Below are positions 25,761 to 33,977 of a DNA stretch of 64,000 bases, piece by piece; the stretch's first letter is position 1, and each line of letters starts with the position of its first letter. The stretch lies in assembly GCF_031202265.1 (NCBI RefSeq), contig NZ_CP100604.1, positions 8,228,501-8,292,500 on the forward strand, given 5' to 3'. A program made the translations under genes and the position numbers. This DNA is from Bradyrhizobium sp. Ash2021 (GTDB lineage Bacteria; Pseudomonadota; Alphaproteobacteria; Rhizobiales; Xanthobacteraceae). The notes under the pieces are model-generated. The model worked only from the letters and a program-made list of their open reading frames with translations. It was not told the DNA's origin and ran no database searches.

Positions 25761-26933
25761 ATGGCGAAAAAAATAAGGGTCGGTCTGGCCGGCTGCGGCT
25801 TCGTTGCGGAGCTGCACATGCATGCCTACAGGCGCGTCTACGGCGTCGATGTCGAACTCAGGGCGGTCGCGGCGCGGGGCGATCATGTCGTCGATTTTGC
25901 CCGCCGGCACCAGATCCCGACCGCGTACCGAAGCTTTGGCGACCTGATCGCCGACAGCGAGATCGATGTCGTCGACATCTGCACCCCGCCTAACCTGCAT
26001 ACCGCGATGATCGTCGACGCCATGCAGTCCGGCAAGCATGTGATCTGCGAAAAGCCGTTCGCCGGCTATTTCGGCCGCGACGGCGACCAGGCGCCGATCG
26101 GCAAGCATGTGCCGAAGGCGCTGATGTACGCGCGCGTGCTGGAAGAAATGGAAAGCGTCCGCACCGCCATCGGCAACACCGGCAAGCTGTTCATGTATGC
26201 CGAAGACTGGATCTACGCGCCGGCGGTGACCAAGACCGTGGAGATCCTCAAAGCCACCAAGGACAAGATCCTGTTCATGAAGGGCGAAGAGAGCCACTCC
26301 GGCTCGCACGCGGCGCATGCCGCGCAATGGGCGATGACCGGCGGCGGCTCGCTGATCCGGATGGGATGTCATCCGCTTTCGGCGGTGCTCTATCTCAAGC
26401 AGGTCGAGGCCCGCGCGCGGGGCGAAACCATCAATGTTGCGAGCGTGACCTGCGACGTCGGCAATGTCACCGCGTGCCTGCGGCCGGAGGAACGCGCCGT
26501 TCTCAAGGCCAACCCGGTCGACGTCGAGGACTGGGGCACGCTCACCGTCACCTTCTCCGACGGCACCAAGGCGACCGTGTTTTCCGGCGACATGATCCTG
26601 GGCGGCGTGCGCAACCTGATCGAGACCCACACCAATAGCGGCGCGCTGTTCGCTAACATCACGCCGAACACGCACATGATGAGTTACCAGACCAGCGAGG
26701 AGAAGCTCGCCAGCGTCTACATCACCGAAAAGGTCGACCGCAAGACCGGCTGGCAATACGTCTGCCTCGAGGAAGAATGGACCCGCGGGTACTTGCAGGA
26801 AATCCAGGATTTCATGGAATGCGTCGCGACCGGAAGGCAGCCGCTCTCCGACCTCGCGCTGGCGTTCGAGACCATCAAAGTCAACTACGCCGGCTATTGG
26901 GCCGCCGAAGAGGGGCGGCGCGTGATGCTGTGA
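25761..26933 (+). CDS. Gfo/Idh/MocA family oxidoreductase
   Basis: From the ATG at 25761 (MAKKIRVGLAGCGF), with GGGGAGG upstream, there are 390 residues. The N-terminal Rossmann fold shows GLAGCGFVAELH for NAD(P) binding, DICTPPNLHTAM near 74-85 and the family lysine in CEKPFAG near 96. The C-terminal half (GGGSLIRMGCHPLSAVLYL with the catalytic histidine region) is the substrate domain. It interconverts a hydroxyl and ketone on a sugar or inositol-like compound. There are no clear partner genes: a repeat block and a convergent ABC binding-protein gene follow. Substrate undetermined. Confidence 0.88.
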   Translation: MAKKIRVGLAGCGFVAELHMHAYRRVYGVDVELRAVAARGDHVVDFARRHQIPTAYRSFGDLIADSEIDVVDICTPPNLHTAMIVDAMQSGKHVICEKPFAGYFGRDGDQAPIGKHVPKALMYARVLEEMESVRTAIGNTGKLFMYAEDWIYAPAVTKTVEILKATKDKILFMKGEESHSGSHAAHAAQWAMTGGGSLIRMGCHPLSAVLYLKQVEARARGETINVASVTCDVGNVTACLRPEERAVLKANPVDVEDWGTLTVTFSDGTKATVFSGDMILGGVRNLIETHTNSGALFANITPNTHMMSYQTSEEKLASVYITEKVDRKTGWQYVCLEEEWTRGYLQEIQDFMECVATGRQPLSDLALAFETIKVNYAGYWAAEEGRRVML

Positions 26934-26969
26934 GATGCTGGAGCAGAATGCGCTTGGGTGGAATCATGA

Positions 26970-27120
26970 CGGCGCATTCCGTGGCCTCGTGGTTCGAGAC
27001 GCGCGGCGTTGCCGCGCTCCTCACCATGAGGGACTAAGACCTCATCCTGAGTGGCAGTGAAGCTATCTCGGACCTCATCCTGAGGAGCGGCGTCTTCGCC
27101 GCGTCTCGAAGGATGAAGCC
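26970..27120. repeat. Repeat block with GAGACGCG...CGCGTCTC and CCTCATCCTGA motifs
   Basis: The left part holds GGTTCGAGACGCG and CTCACCATGAGG; the right part CCTCATCCTGAGGAG, CGCGTCTCGAAGGATGA, and an extra CCTCATCCTGAG copy. These mirrored pieces fill the gap between two convergent genes and are of the interspersed type common in Bradyrhizobium. Confidence 0.65.
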
Positions 27121-27132
27121 AAATGCCATAGA

Positions 27133-28443
27133 CTACACGGCGTAGATCGAGGATTTCGGCAGCGGGAATACCGGGTCCTGGGTCCTGATATTGGTCGGCC
27201 AGACCACCGAGATATGCTCGCCGGCATTTTGCATCACGACCGGCGTCGAGCGCTCGTTCTGGCCGGACATCGGCGTGCCCGGCGGATAGAATTTGACGCC
27301 ATAGCCCTGGATCGTGCCGCCCGGCGGGATGTCGACGTCCAGCGCTGCCTTGCGGATCGCCTCGGGGTCGAAGCTGCCGTATTTGTCCTTGGCCACCGGC
27401 AGCACGTTGTTGAGCAGCACCCAGGTCTGGTTGAAACCCATCGAACAATGCGGCGGAACGTCGGTCGCGCCGGTCTTGGCCTTGTAGCGCTCCAACATGA
27501 TCTTGGTGAGGTCGCCGATGCCGGGCGCGAGCTTGGCGGGATCGAGAAGTTGCGCCGGCACCGGATCGATGTTGCAGAAATTATCGATGTCGGCGGCGAA
27601 CGTCGTGCGCAGCTTGTCGAGCTGGCTGTAGCCGGCGCCGGCGCCGAACAGCATCTTGAACTTGAGGCCGCTCTCGCGCGCCTGGCGCAGGAACAGGGTG
27701 ATGTCGGGGTTGTATCCCGCATGCGAGATCACGTCGGGTTTGGCGCGCTTCAGCTTGGTCACCAGCACCGAGAGGTCGGGCGCCGCCGCCGAATAACCTT
27801 CCTTCAGCACGACCTGGAGGCCGGCCTCTTTCGAATAGGCCTCGTCGGCGGCGGCAACGCCAACGCCATAGGGCCCGTCTTCGTGAATGATTGCGATCTT
27901 CACGTCCTTGGGCTCCATGCCGAGCTTGCCCTTGGCGTGTTCGCTGAGGAAGCCCGCAAAGGCCTGGCCGTATTGATCGGAGTGAATCTGCGCGCGGAAG
28001 ACGTATTGCAGGTTCTTGTCCTTGAACACGGCGGTCGCAACCGCGGTCGTGATCCAGAGGATCTTCTTGTGCTGCTCGACCTTGGCCGCGAGCGGGACCG
28101 CATGCGAACTCGCATAAACGCCGTTGATGATGTCGACCTTCTCCTGGTTGATCAGGCGTTCGACCTCGTTGATCGCGACGTCGGGCTTGCTCTGGCAGTC
28201 GGCGGTGACGGCGGCGATCTTGTGCTTGCCGCCGATGCCGCCCTTCTCATTGACAAGATCGATCGCAATCTGCGTTCCGATCGAGGAGGCAACCGACCCG
28301 CCGGCGGCGAACGGACCGGTCAGGTCGTAGACCACGCCGATGCGCACCGTTTCGGATTCCGCCCGCGCGCGCGTCCAATCGAGGCTCACGACGGCAGCCG
28401 CCGCCGCCGAAGTCTTGAGCAGCGTTCTGCGTGAAGTCGGCAT
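27133..28443 (-). CDS. Branched-chain amino acid type ABC transporter substrate-binding protein
   Basis: From the ATG at 28443 it has 436 residues. The signal peptide is of the twin-arginine kind (SRRTLLKTSAAAAAVVSLDW, cut near ARA-E at ~30). The mature part is a LivK/Peripla_BP_6 protein: VRIGVVYDLTGPFAAGG at the first strand, GGIGGKHKIAAVTADCQSKP, later KIAIIHEDGPYGVGVA. It binds a small amino acid, amide or aromatic acid in the periplasm for a permease; no permease or ATPase genes are next to it, so it is an orphan or works with a distant transporter. A perfect 17-base tandem repeat sits in its leader. Confidence 0.88.
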   Translation of the reverse strand: MPTSRRTLLKTSAAAAAVVSLDWTRARAESETVRIGVVYDLTGPFAAGGSVASSIGTQIAIDLVNEKGGIGGKHKIAAVTADCQSKPDVAINEVERLINQEKVDIINGVYASSHAVPLAAKVEQHKKILWITTAVATAVFKDKNLQYVFRAQIHSDQYGQAFAGFLSEHAKGKLGMEPKDVKIAIIHEDGPYGVGVAAADEAYSKEAGLQVVLKEGYSAAAPDLSVLVTKLKRAKPDVISHAGYNPDITLFLRQARESGLKFKMLFGAGAGYSQLDKLRTTFAADIDNFCNIDPVPAQLLDPAKLAPGIGDLTKIMLERYKAKTGATDVPPHCSMGFNQTWVLLNNVLPVAKDKYGSFDPEAIRKAALDVDIPPGGTIQGYGVKFYPPGTPMSGQNERSTPVVMQNAGEHISVVWPTNIRTQDPVFPLPKSSIYAV

Positions 28444-28470
28444 TGTATATCCTCCCCGCTGTACCGTCGT

Positions 28471-28504
28471 TTTCTGACTGGCCGTTGTTTCTGACTGGCC
28501 GTTG
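28471..28504. repeat. Perfect 17-base tandem duplication upstream of the binding-protein gene
   Basis: TTTCTGACTGGCCGTTG occurs twice head to tail, 28 bases upstream of the start codon. It is either a recent slippage duplication or a two-site operator; it lies in the leader or promoter of the minus-strand gene. Confidence 0.85.
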
Positions 28505-28821
28505 TTATTTTGGCCCAAGTATTTTGAGAATGTGCCCCAAAGTCAACACGCGCGGTCTCATCACAACGGCGTGTCGAGCGCGTTTGCCCGGTCTGTTGCG
28601 GCGCAAACCGAACTTCGCCGCGGACATTGGTCACGGTGAAATTCAACGGCGGCATCGCGACCGCCGAAGCCGCCGCGAAAAAGAGTTGGCTGCTTAAATG
28701 AGCAAGAGTACCAATGGTGCCGGCGCACGATGAGGTCATTCGCCAGCTTGATCCCGATCGGACGCCATCCGCCCTAACCGGCGGATCCCAAAAGATAATA
28801 AACTGCCAGTGAGGAGACCTC
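28505..28821. other. Divergent intergenic region
   Basis: About 320 bases between the binding-protein gene and malic enzyme, holding both promoters. I see no further gene; a small frame across it reads as a GC shadow. Confidence 0.45.
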
Positions 28822-30471
28822 ATGAACGTGCCAGCCCGGGCGATGCCCAGTTCGCCAACTTCCGATTCACCTCGCGGCATGGCGCTTCTGCGCGATCCGC
28901 TGCTTAACAAGGGGACGGCTTTTACGGAAGCGGAGCGGGATGCGCTTGGATTACGCGGGCTGCTGCCCGCGCACGTGCTCTCGATGGACGATCAAGTCGA
29001 CCGTGTGATGACCAACCTGCGTGCCCTCCCCAGCGATCTCGAAAAGTACATCGCGCTCAACGCGCTGCACGATCGCAACGAGGCGCTGTTCTTCCGCGTC
29101 GTTTGCGAAAACATCGATGAAGTCCAGCCGCTGATCTACACCCCGACGGTGGGGCTGGCCTGCCAGCGGTTCGGCCTCATCTTCCAGCGGCCGCGGGGCA
29201 TGTTCATCAGCGCCAACGATCGCGGGCGGATCGCAGAACTCTTCGCCAACTGGCCATATGCGGCGAAGCTCATCGTCGTCACCGACGGCGAGCGTATCCT
29301 CGGCCTCGGCGACCTCGGCGCACACGGCATGGGCATTCCGGTCGGCAAGCTCTCGCTCTATTCGGCCTGCGCCGGCGTTCACCCGGAACACTGCCTGCCG
29401 GTGATGCTGGATGTCGGCACCAACAACGAGGAGTTTCTGAACGACCCCTATTATATCGGCCTGCGGCAGAAACGCCTGAGCGGCGCGGCTTACGACGAGT
29501 TCGTCGACGAATTCGTCACCGCGGCGCGCGCGGCTTTCCCCGGCGTGCTGATCCAGTTCGAGGATTTCGCCAATCACTCGGCGTTCCGGCTGCTGCACAA
29601 ATATCGCGACAAGATAAATGTCTTCAACGACGACATTCAGGGAACGGCCGCGGTGGCGCTCGCGGGCCTGTTCTCGGCGCTGCGCGTGAGCGGCGGAAAG
29701 CTTGCCGACCAGAGGGTGCTGTTCCTTGGCGCCGGCGAGGCTGCGACCGGCATCGCCGACCTCGTGGTCTCCGCCATGATGGCCGAAGGCGTATCCGAAG
29801 CCGAGGCGCTTGGGCGCACCTGGCTCGTGGACTCGCGCGGCCTGGTCGTGAAGAACCGGGCGGGCCTCACCGAGCACAAGCTGCGCTACGCGCATGACCA
29901 TGCGCCGGTCGGCGATTTCCTGACCGCGATCCGGACGCTCAAGCCCACCGCGATCATCGGCGTTGCCGCCGTCGGCGGCGCCTTCACGCCCGAGGTGTTG
30001 CAGACCATGGCCGAAATCAACGAGCGGCCGATCGTGTTTGCGCTATCCAATCCGACCTCGAAGGCGGAATGCTCGGCCGAGGAGGCGTACCGCCACACCG
30101 GCGGGCGCGCGCTGTTCGCGTGCGGCAGCCCGTACGATCCGGTGCAGCTCGACGGCAAGACATTCGTGCCGCGCCAGGGCAACAATTCCTACATCTTCCC
30201 CGGCGTCGGTCTCGGTGCGATCGCGTGCGGATCACGGCTGGTGACCGACGAGATGTTCATGGCCGCCGCGCACACGCTGGCCTATCTCGTCAACCCCGAC
30301 GACATCGAGCAGGGCAGCCTCTATCCGGCGCTGCCGCGCATCCGCGACGTCTCGGCACACATCGCGATGGCGGTTGCCGAGGTCGCCTACAGGCGCGGCC
30401 TTGCGACCGTGCCAAAGCCGAACGACATGATGGCGTTCATCGAGTCGCAAATGTACGACCCGTACTATTGA
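28822..30471 (+). CDS. maeA: NAD-type malic enzyme
   Basis: A 549-residue malic enzyme with GAGGAGA before its start. Family blocks run from PLLNKGTAFTEAERDALGLRG, through LIYTPTVGLACQRFG and VVTDGERILGLGDLGAHGMG (tyrosine and lysine-side catalytic region) to LPVMLDVGTNNEEF, IQFEDF and the NAD-binding FLGAGEAATGIADL near residue 300, then IIGVAAVGGAFTPEVLQ. The length and pattern match the MaeA/eukaryote-like class, not the shorter MaeB class with a phosphotransacetylase tail. It oxidatively decarboxylates malate to pyruvate in the cytoplasm, supplying acetyl-CoA precursor during growth on C4 acids. Confidence 0.92.
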   Translation: MNVPARAMPSSPTSDSPRGMALLRDPLLNKGTAFTEAERDALGLRGLLPAHVLSMDDQVDRVMTNLRALPSDLEKYIALNALHDRNEALFFRVVCENIDEVQPLIYTPTVGLACQRFGLIFQRPRGMFISANDRGRIAELFANWPYAAKLIVVTDGERILGLGDLGAHGMGIPVGKLSLYSACAGVHPEHCLPVMLDVGTNNEEFLNDPYYIGLRQKRLSGAAYDEFVDEFVTAARAAFPGVLIQFEDFANHSAFRLLHKYRDKINVFNDDIQGTAAVALAGLFSALRVSGGKLADQRVLFLGAGEAATGIADLVVSAMMAEGVSEAEALGRTWLVDSRGLVVKNRAGLTEHKLRYAHDHAPVGDFLTAIRTLKPTAIIGVAAVGGAFTPEVLQTMAEINERPIVFALSNPTSKAECSAEEAYRHTGGRALFACGSPYDPVQLDGKTFVPRQGNNSYIFPGVGLGAIACGSRLVTDEMFMAAAHTLAYLVNPDDIEQGSLYPALPRIRDVSAHIAMAVAEVAYRRGLATVPKPNDMMAFIESQMYDPYY

Positions 30472-30654
30472 GCGCGGAAGGGGGATTCAGCGTGCGGCGT
30501 GTAGAGCGGATCTCCGCTTTGCGCCGATTTTGTTGCAAAAGTCGAAAATCGAATGACGCAGAAAATCTCGCGAAAGTTGATTCTTTGACTTTTCTTTGCT
30601 GCGCGGCGCTCATGGCCGCCGCACAGACAGAAGTGGGCCGATTCGTCGGGGCGT

Positions 30655-30906
30655 TTAGCTTGCAGGCGTGTTTGTTTTCTCTGAAAGCCATTTTTCTATT
30701 TCAGACGGCCTGACAATTCTTTTTGGCGAGACCGGATTTAGCGTTCCCGCACTGACCTCGGAGCCTGCCGCAATTTTGGCTGCGGCAAACTGCTTGGCCT
30801 CAGATTCGCTGGCAAAGGTCTCCGAGCGACGAGAGTAGTGTCCGGTTTTTTGATGATCCGGAAGGTAGATTGAGACGTACCATATATTCCGGATTTTCTT
30901 GATCAC
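30655..30906 (-). CDS. Small hypothetical protein
   Basis: Eighty-three residues starting MIKKIRNIWYVSIYLPD. The first half reads as a short beta-strand pair followed by RRSETFASESEAKQFAAAKIAAGSE, a helix; the end is basic. This pattern, in which a residue-modified strand is followed by a SESEAKQFA helix, resembles small DUF-like proteins common in rhizobia, but I cannot give a function. Codon use is less GC-rich than in the neighbours. It stands alone between malic enzyme and the porin gene. Confidence 0.6.
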   Translation of the reverse strand: MIKKIRNIWYVSIYLPDHQKTGHYSRRSETFASESEAKQFAAAKIAAGSEVSAGTLNPVSPKRIVRPSEIEKWLSEKTNTPAS

Positions 30907-31241
30907 GACGGGCTAGCAGCCTTTGCCGACATTACGGTGGTTTTGTCGCGATGGTTCGGCTACCGGTTCATTTAGAGATGTCAGGGCCGCCACGGCGGCG
31001 TTGGGTTGCCTCTTTTCCCGACCACGGAAGAATCCTAAAGAGTTGTAGAAATGACACAACTAAACCTGCGAGTTTCCCTTACAAATTTGTATCGACAAAT
31101 CTGACTTCAACGATTCAATTCAGGGCTGGGTTGCGAAAAATTCAATCGCATTTGCCGTCGCTGCCATGTGCTCCGGCGGCAATTGCACCGTTTGGGTGTT
31201 TGCGACCTGATCCTCCCGTATAAGGCTAGGGTGTTTGGTTC
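30907..31241. other. Gene-free leader region of the porin gene
   Basis: About 330 bases, comparatively AT-rich, with no gene I can support. It likely contains the porin promoter and untranslated leader. Confidence 0.45.
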
Positions 31242-32108
31242 ATGAGAAAATTCCTTCTTGGCAGCATTGTATTTTTGGGAATGCTCACCGGCCCAGCAAT
31301 GGCGGCCGACTTGCCGGTCAAGGCGCCGGCCTACGAGACACCGGTAGCCGCGCCGATCTACAACTGGACGGGCTTTTATGTCGGCGTGAACGGCGGCGGA
31401 GGCTGGGGACGTTCCAGGTCAGATATCATTTTCGACCCATTGTCCAGTTCAAGCACGGCCGCGCCTGGCTCAGCATCCCGAGCCATCGACGGAGCGCTGG
31501 GAGGCCTCCAGGCCGGATACAACCTGCAGACGAGTTCCTTCCTGTTTGGCCTCGAGACCGACATCCAGGCGACCGGCCAGAACAGTGACGCGCTATCGAC
31601 CATCACGCAAACTACTCTCGTGGGATGTCTCGTGCCCTGCGTGCCACCGCCGCCGACCGTGACCCACGCGACCTTGGATTACGCGCAGAAGCTGCCATGG
31701 TTCGGTACGTTGCGCGGGCGGATCGGTGTTGCGGCGGATCATTGGCTTGTCTATGCGACCGGGGGGCTCGCCTATGGCGAAATAAAGACCGATGCCGTCT
31801 TTACCGTGCCAGGGGGAGCCTGTATCGCTCCGTGTACGCCTACGCCCGGCGGATCTGTTGCCGGCAACTTCAGCCAAACCAAGACCGGGTGGGTGGCGGG
31901 CGCGGGCGTCGAAGCAGCCCTCGGCGGAGGTTGGACCGGTAAGGTCGAATATCTCCACGTGGACTTCGGTGACATCGACAACACGTTCGCGCGCATCACT
32001 ATGTTTCCCTTCTTCGGGACCTTGAGGGCGACCAGCCGAGTTACGGATGAAATTGTGCGCGTCGGCGTGAATTATCGTTTCGGTAGCGCAGTGGTCACGA
32101 AGTACTAA
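31242..32108 (+). CDS. Outer membrane beta-barrel protein (Omp31-like)
   Basis: A 288-residue protein. A signal peptide (MRKFLLGSIVFLGMLTGPAMA, cut before ADLPVKAP) leads to the typical rhizobial start of mature Omp31/RopB-type proteins, YNWTGFYVGVNGGGGWG. Alternating hydrophobic strands follow, including SSFLFGLETDIQATG, GTLRGRIGVAADHWLVYATGGLAYG and GWVAGAGVEAALGGGWTGKVEYLHVDFG, and the last strand ends RVGVNYRFG before the C-terminal tail. It forms a small barrel in the outer membrane, a common surface antigen. Two cysteine-containing loops (CLVPCVP and CIAPCTP) may be disulfide bonded, an unusual feature for this family. Confidence 0.9.
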   Translation: MRKFLLGSIVFLGMLTGPAMAADLPVKAPAYETPVAAPIYNWTGFYVGVNGGGGWGRSRSDIIFDPLSSSSTAAPGSASRAIDGALGGLQAGYNLQTSSFLFGLETDIQATGQNSDALSTITQTTLVGCLVPCVPPPPTVTHATLDYAQKLPWFGTLRGRIGVAADHWLVYATGGLAYGEIKTDAVFTVPGGACIAPCTPTPGGSVAGNFSQTKTGWVAGAGVEAALGGGWTGKVEYLHVDFGDIDNTFARITMFPFFGTLRATSRVTDEIVRVGVNYRFGSAVVTKY

Positions 32109-32614
32109 ACGACGACACGCGCGAGGGCGGATTTCTTTGCTGCTTCGCTCCACGTCATCAGGTCCGAAGGCAGGGTTCTTCCGTTGCCTGGGGGAAGCGA
32201 TGTGATGTCGCTTATGTGAAGGCTTTCGGATGCTGGCCCCATGAAGGTGGCGCCGCGCGCGCGTTGCGCGGATTAGCGTCAGCGCAATTCGCCGCTCTGG
32301 TCTAGAAGCCGAGTTGGCGGCTTACGCTGACGCTAATCCGCCCTGCGCACTGAATGTCCGCTTTGCGTAGCGGTCATTCAAAAATCGGCCTCGCCAGATT
32401 TTGGCTCTCCGAACCAGGTCAACACACTCGAACACCTCGCTGACACTGAAGGGCGGTCGGTTAATCGCTGCTTAGTTGGCATTCTGGATTGTTTGATCTC
32501 TCGGTGCACACTTCGTGCACACGCCAACTTCCAACCGATTGAAAGCACCCTTTCCAAAAGGTGGAGGGTGTTTGTCCATTGCGAGGGATTGGCCCTTTAA
32601 TCGAAGAGATCTAG
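32109..32614. other. Repeat-rich gap between porin and IS element
   Basis: About 500 bases without a gene. It contains the 16-base inverted repeat at 32269-32340, a fragment AATGTCCGCTTTGCGTAGCGGTCATT near 32352 that resembles decayed interspersed repeats elsewhere in the window, and a small GTGCAC...GTGCAC pair at ~32503-32520. Confidence 0.5.
32269..32340. repeat. Perfect 16-base inverted repeat with 40-base spacer
   Basis: CGGATTAGCGTCAGCG at 32269-32284 is the exact complement of CGCTGACGCTAATCCG at 32325-32340. It could be a long hairpin downstream of the porin gene or a mobile repeat of the MITE/REP kind. Confidence 0.85.
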
Positions 32615-33460
32615 AGCCTGTCCTCAATTAGCGGATTCCCAAGAGGTTCCCCAAGTGATTCATGGGAGGTCAACTTGATTCGGAGTTGACTGAATGCGCC
32701 GTTACGCCCTTCGCGACGATCAATGGGACAGGATCAAGAATATTTTGCCGGGACGTGAGGGTCACGTCGGCGCTACGGCCAAGGATAATCGGCTGTTTGT
32801 AGAAGCAGTTCTCTATCGTTATCGCGCCGGTATGCCCTGGCGGGATCTGCCGGAACGTTTTGGCGACCCGATCAAGATTCATACCCGATTTTCGCGCTGG
32901 GCGAAGAGCGCGGTATGGAAGAAGATGTTCGAGATGCTGGCTGCCGACGCGGACAATGAATACGCCATGATCGACAGCACTATCGTACGCGCGCACCAGC
33001 ACAGTGCCGGCGCCCAAAAAAAGACAGCGAAGACCAGGCGATCGGGCGCAGCAAAGGCGGGTTGAGCACCAAAATCCATGCCATGGTCGATGCACTTGGC
33101 AATCCGTTGGCGTTCCTGCTGACCGCAGGGCAAGCCCACGATTTGGAAGGCGCTGACGCGCTGCTGCCTCAGATGCAGGCCGATACCTTGTTGGCGGACA
33201 AGGCCTTCGATGCCGATCTACGTGTCATCGAGCCTCTGCTTGCGGCAGGAAAAACGCCGGTGATCCCGCCCAAGAGCAATCGAAAGCTCCAACGCGCCTA
33301 CGACAAGGAACTGTACAAAGCGCGCCACCTCATGGAAAACCTCTATTGCAAGCTCAAACAGTACCGAGCCATAGCCACCCGCTACGATAAGACCGCCAGA
33401 AACTTTCTCGCCGCAGTCCATCTCGCCGCCGCAGTCATTTGGCTCAATTGAGGACAGGCT
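32615..33460 (+). mobile_element. Complete IS5-family (IS427-group-like) insertion sequence
   Basis: An 846-base element with 15-base terminal inverted repeats AGCCTGTCCTCAATT (left end at 32615; complement ending at 33460), flanked by the direct duplication CTAG (32611-32614 and 33461-33464). Inside is a two-frame transposase with a slippery run of A. Both ends, the target duplication and the DDE residues are intact, so the copy looks recent and probably active. Confidence 0.92.
32694..33451 (+). CDS. IS5-type transposase made by programmed frameshift (orfA+orfB)
   Basis: Two overlapping frames, 32694-33065 and 33062-33451. The first gives DUF4096-type MRRYALRDDQWDRIKNILPG and the first catalytic Asp in YAMIDSTIVRAHQH; the second gives the second Asp in LLADKAFDAD and the Glu in HLMENLYCKLKQYR. 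At about 33016 the run CCCAAAAAAAG is a typical -1 slippery site: a shift there replaces the orfA tail and joins the frames through KKDSEDQAIGRSKGG. The product is a DDE transposase of about 250 residues that moves the element. The split is the normal IS427-group arrangement, not damage. Confidence 0.9.
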
Positions 33461-33631
33461 CTAGCTAGTTCCGAATGCAAGTTTTCGCAAGCCGCTCATG
33501 CGAGGTGCGCGCGAGAACGGTTGACAGCGCGCGCGGCAGGCAGTTAATTCAGGCCATGGGGACCCAGCGATCTCCCCACGAGGCGACAAGCCCAAGTATC
33601 GCGTCCCGTTCTGTTTTACGAGGGCGCAACC

Positions 33632-33964
33632 ATGTCATCCCACACCTCTATATCCCAAGATAAGCTTTCCCGTTTGATCGGGACGGCGAAGACCCCCGTT
33701 TTGATCGACGTCAGGACCGACGAGGATTTTGCCGCGGATCCGCGGCTGATTCCCGGTGCGGTCCGGCGGGGCCATCAAGACGCCCCCAACTGGGGCGGCG
33801 AATTCGCCGGCCGTCCGGCCATCGTCGTCTGCATGCGCGGCGACCGATCTGGTCCGGTAACTTGCGGCCCGTCGGGTGACCACAGCGGCAACCACAACTG
33901 GCAGGCCGACCTCCCGCACGACTGGAGCACGATGGCCCCGTCGGACAGCCCAACTGGTCCGTGA
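33632..33964 (+). pseudogene. Decayed rhodanese-domain gene
   Basis: The first ~68 residues are a good rhodanese: SRLIGTAKTPVLIDVRTDEDF, then a LIPGAVRRGH turn and the active-site loop IVVCMRG with the catalytic cysteine. After that the reading turns into unrelated Gly/Ser/His-rich sequence. Short matches to the missing part (LAGRPPA-like, expected AGLPLVP) appear in another frame near 33900, so the 3' half was lost by indels. Relatives of this type are rhodanese-fused chromate-resistance proteins. It sits 180 bases after the IS5 copy and 14 bases before the flavoprotein gene. Confidence 0.65.
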
Positions 33965-33977
33965 AAAGGAGAACATC

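Noticed and set aside
27214..28434. 406-codon open frame antisense to the LivK-type gene
   Set aside because: It mirrors the coding frame of a clear Tat-exported binding protein. Its Leu/Arg/Asp-rich sequence is typical of such shadows.
33016..33065. Broken transposase suspected in the IS5 element
   Set aside because: The frame change is at a seven-A slippery run and both halves carry the expected DDE residues, so it is programmed frameshifting, not a pseudogene.
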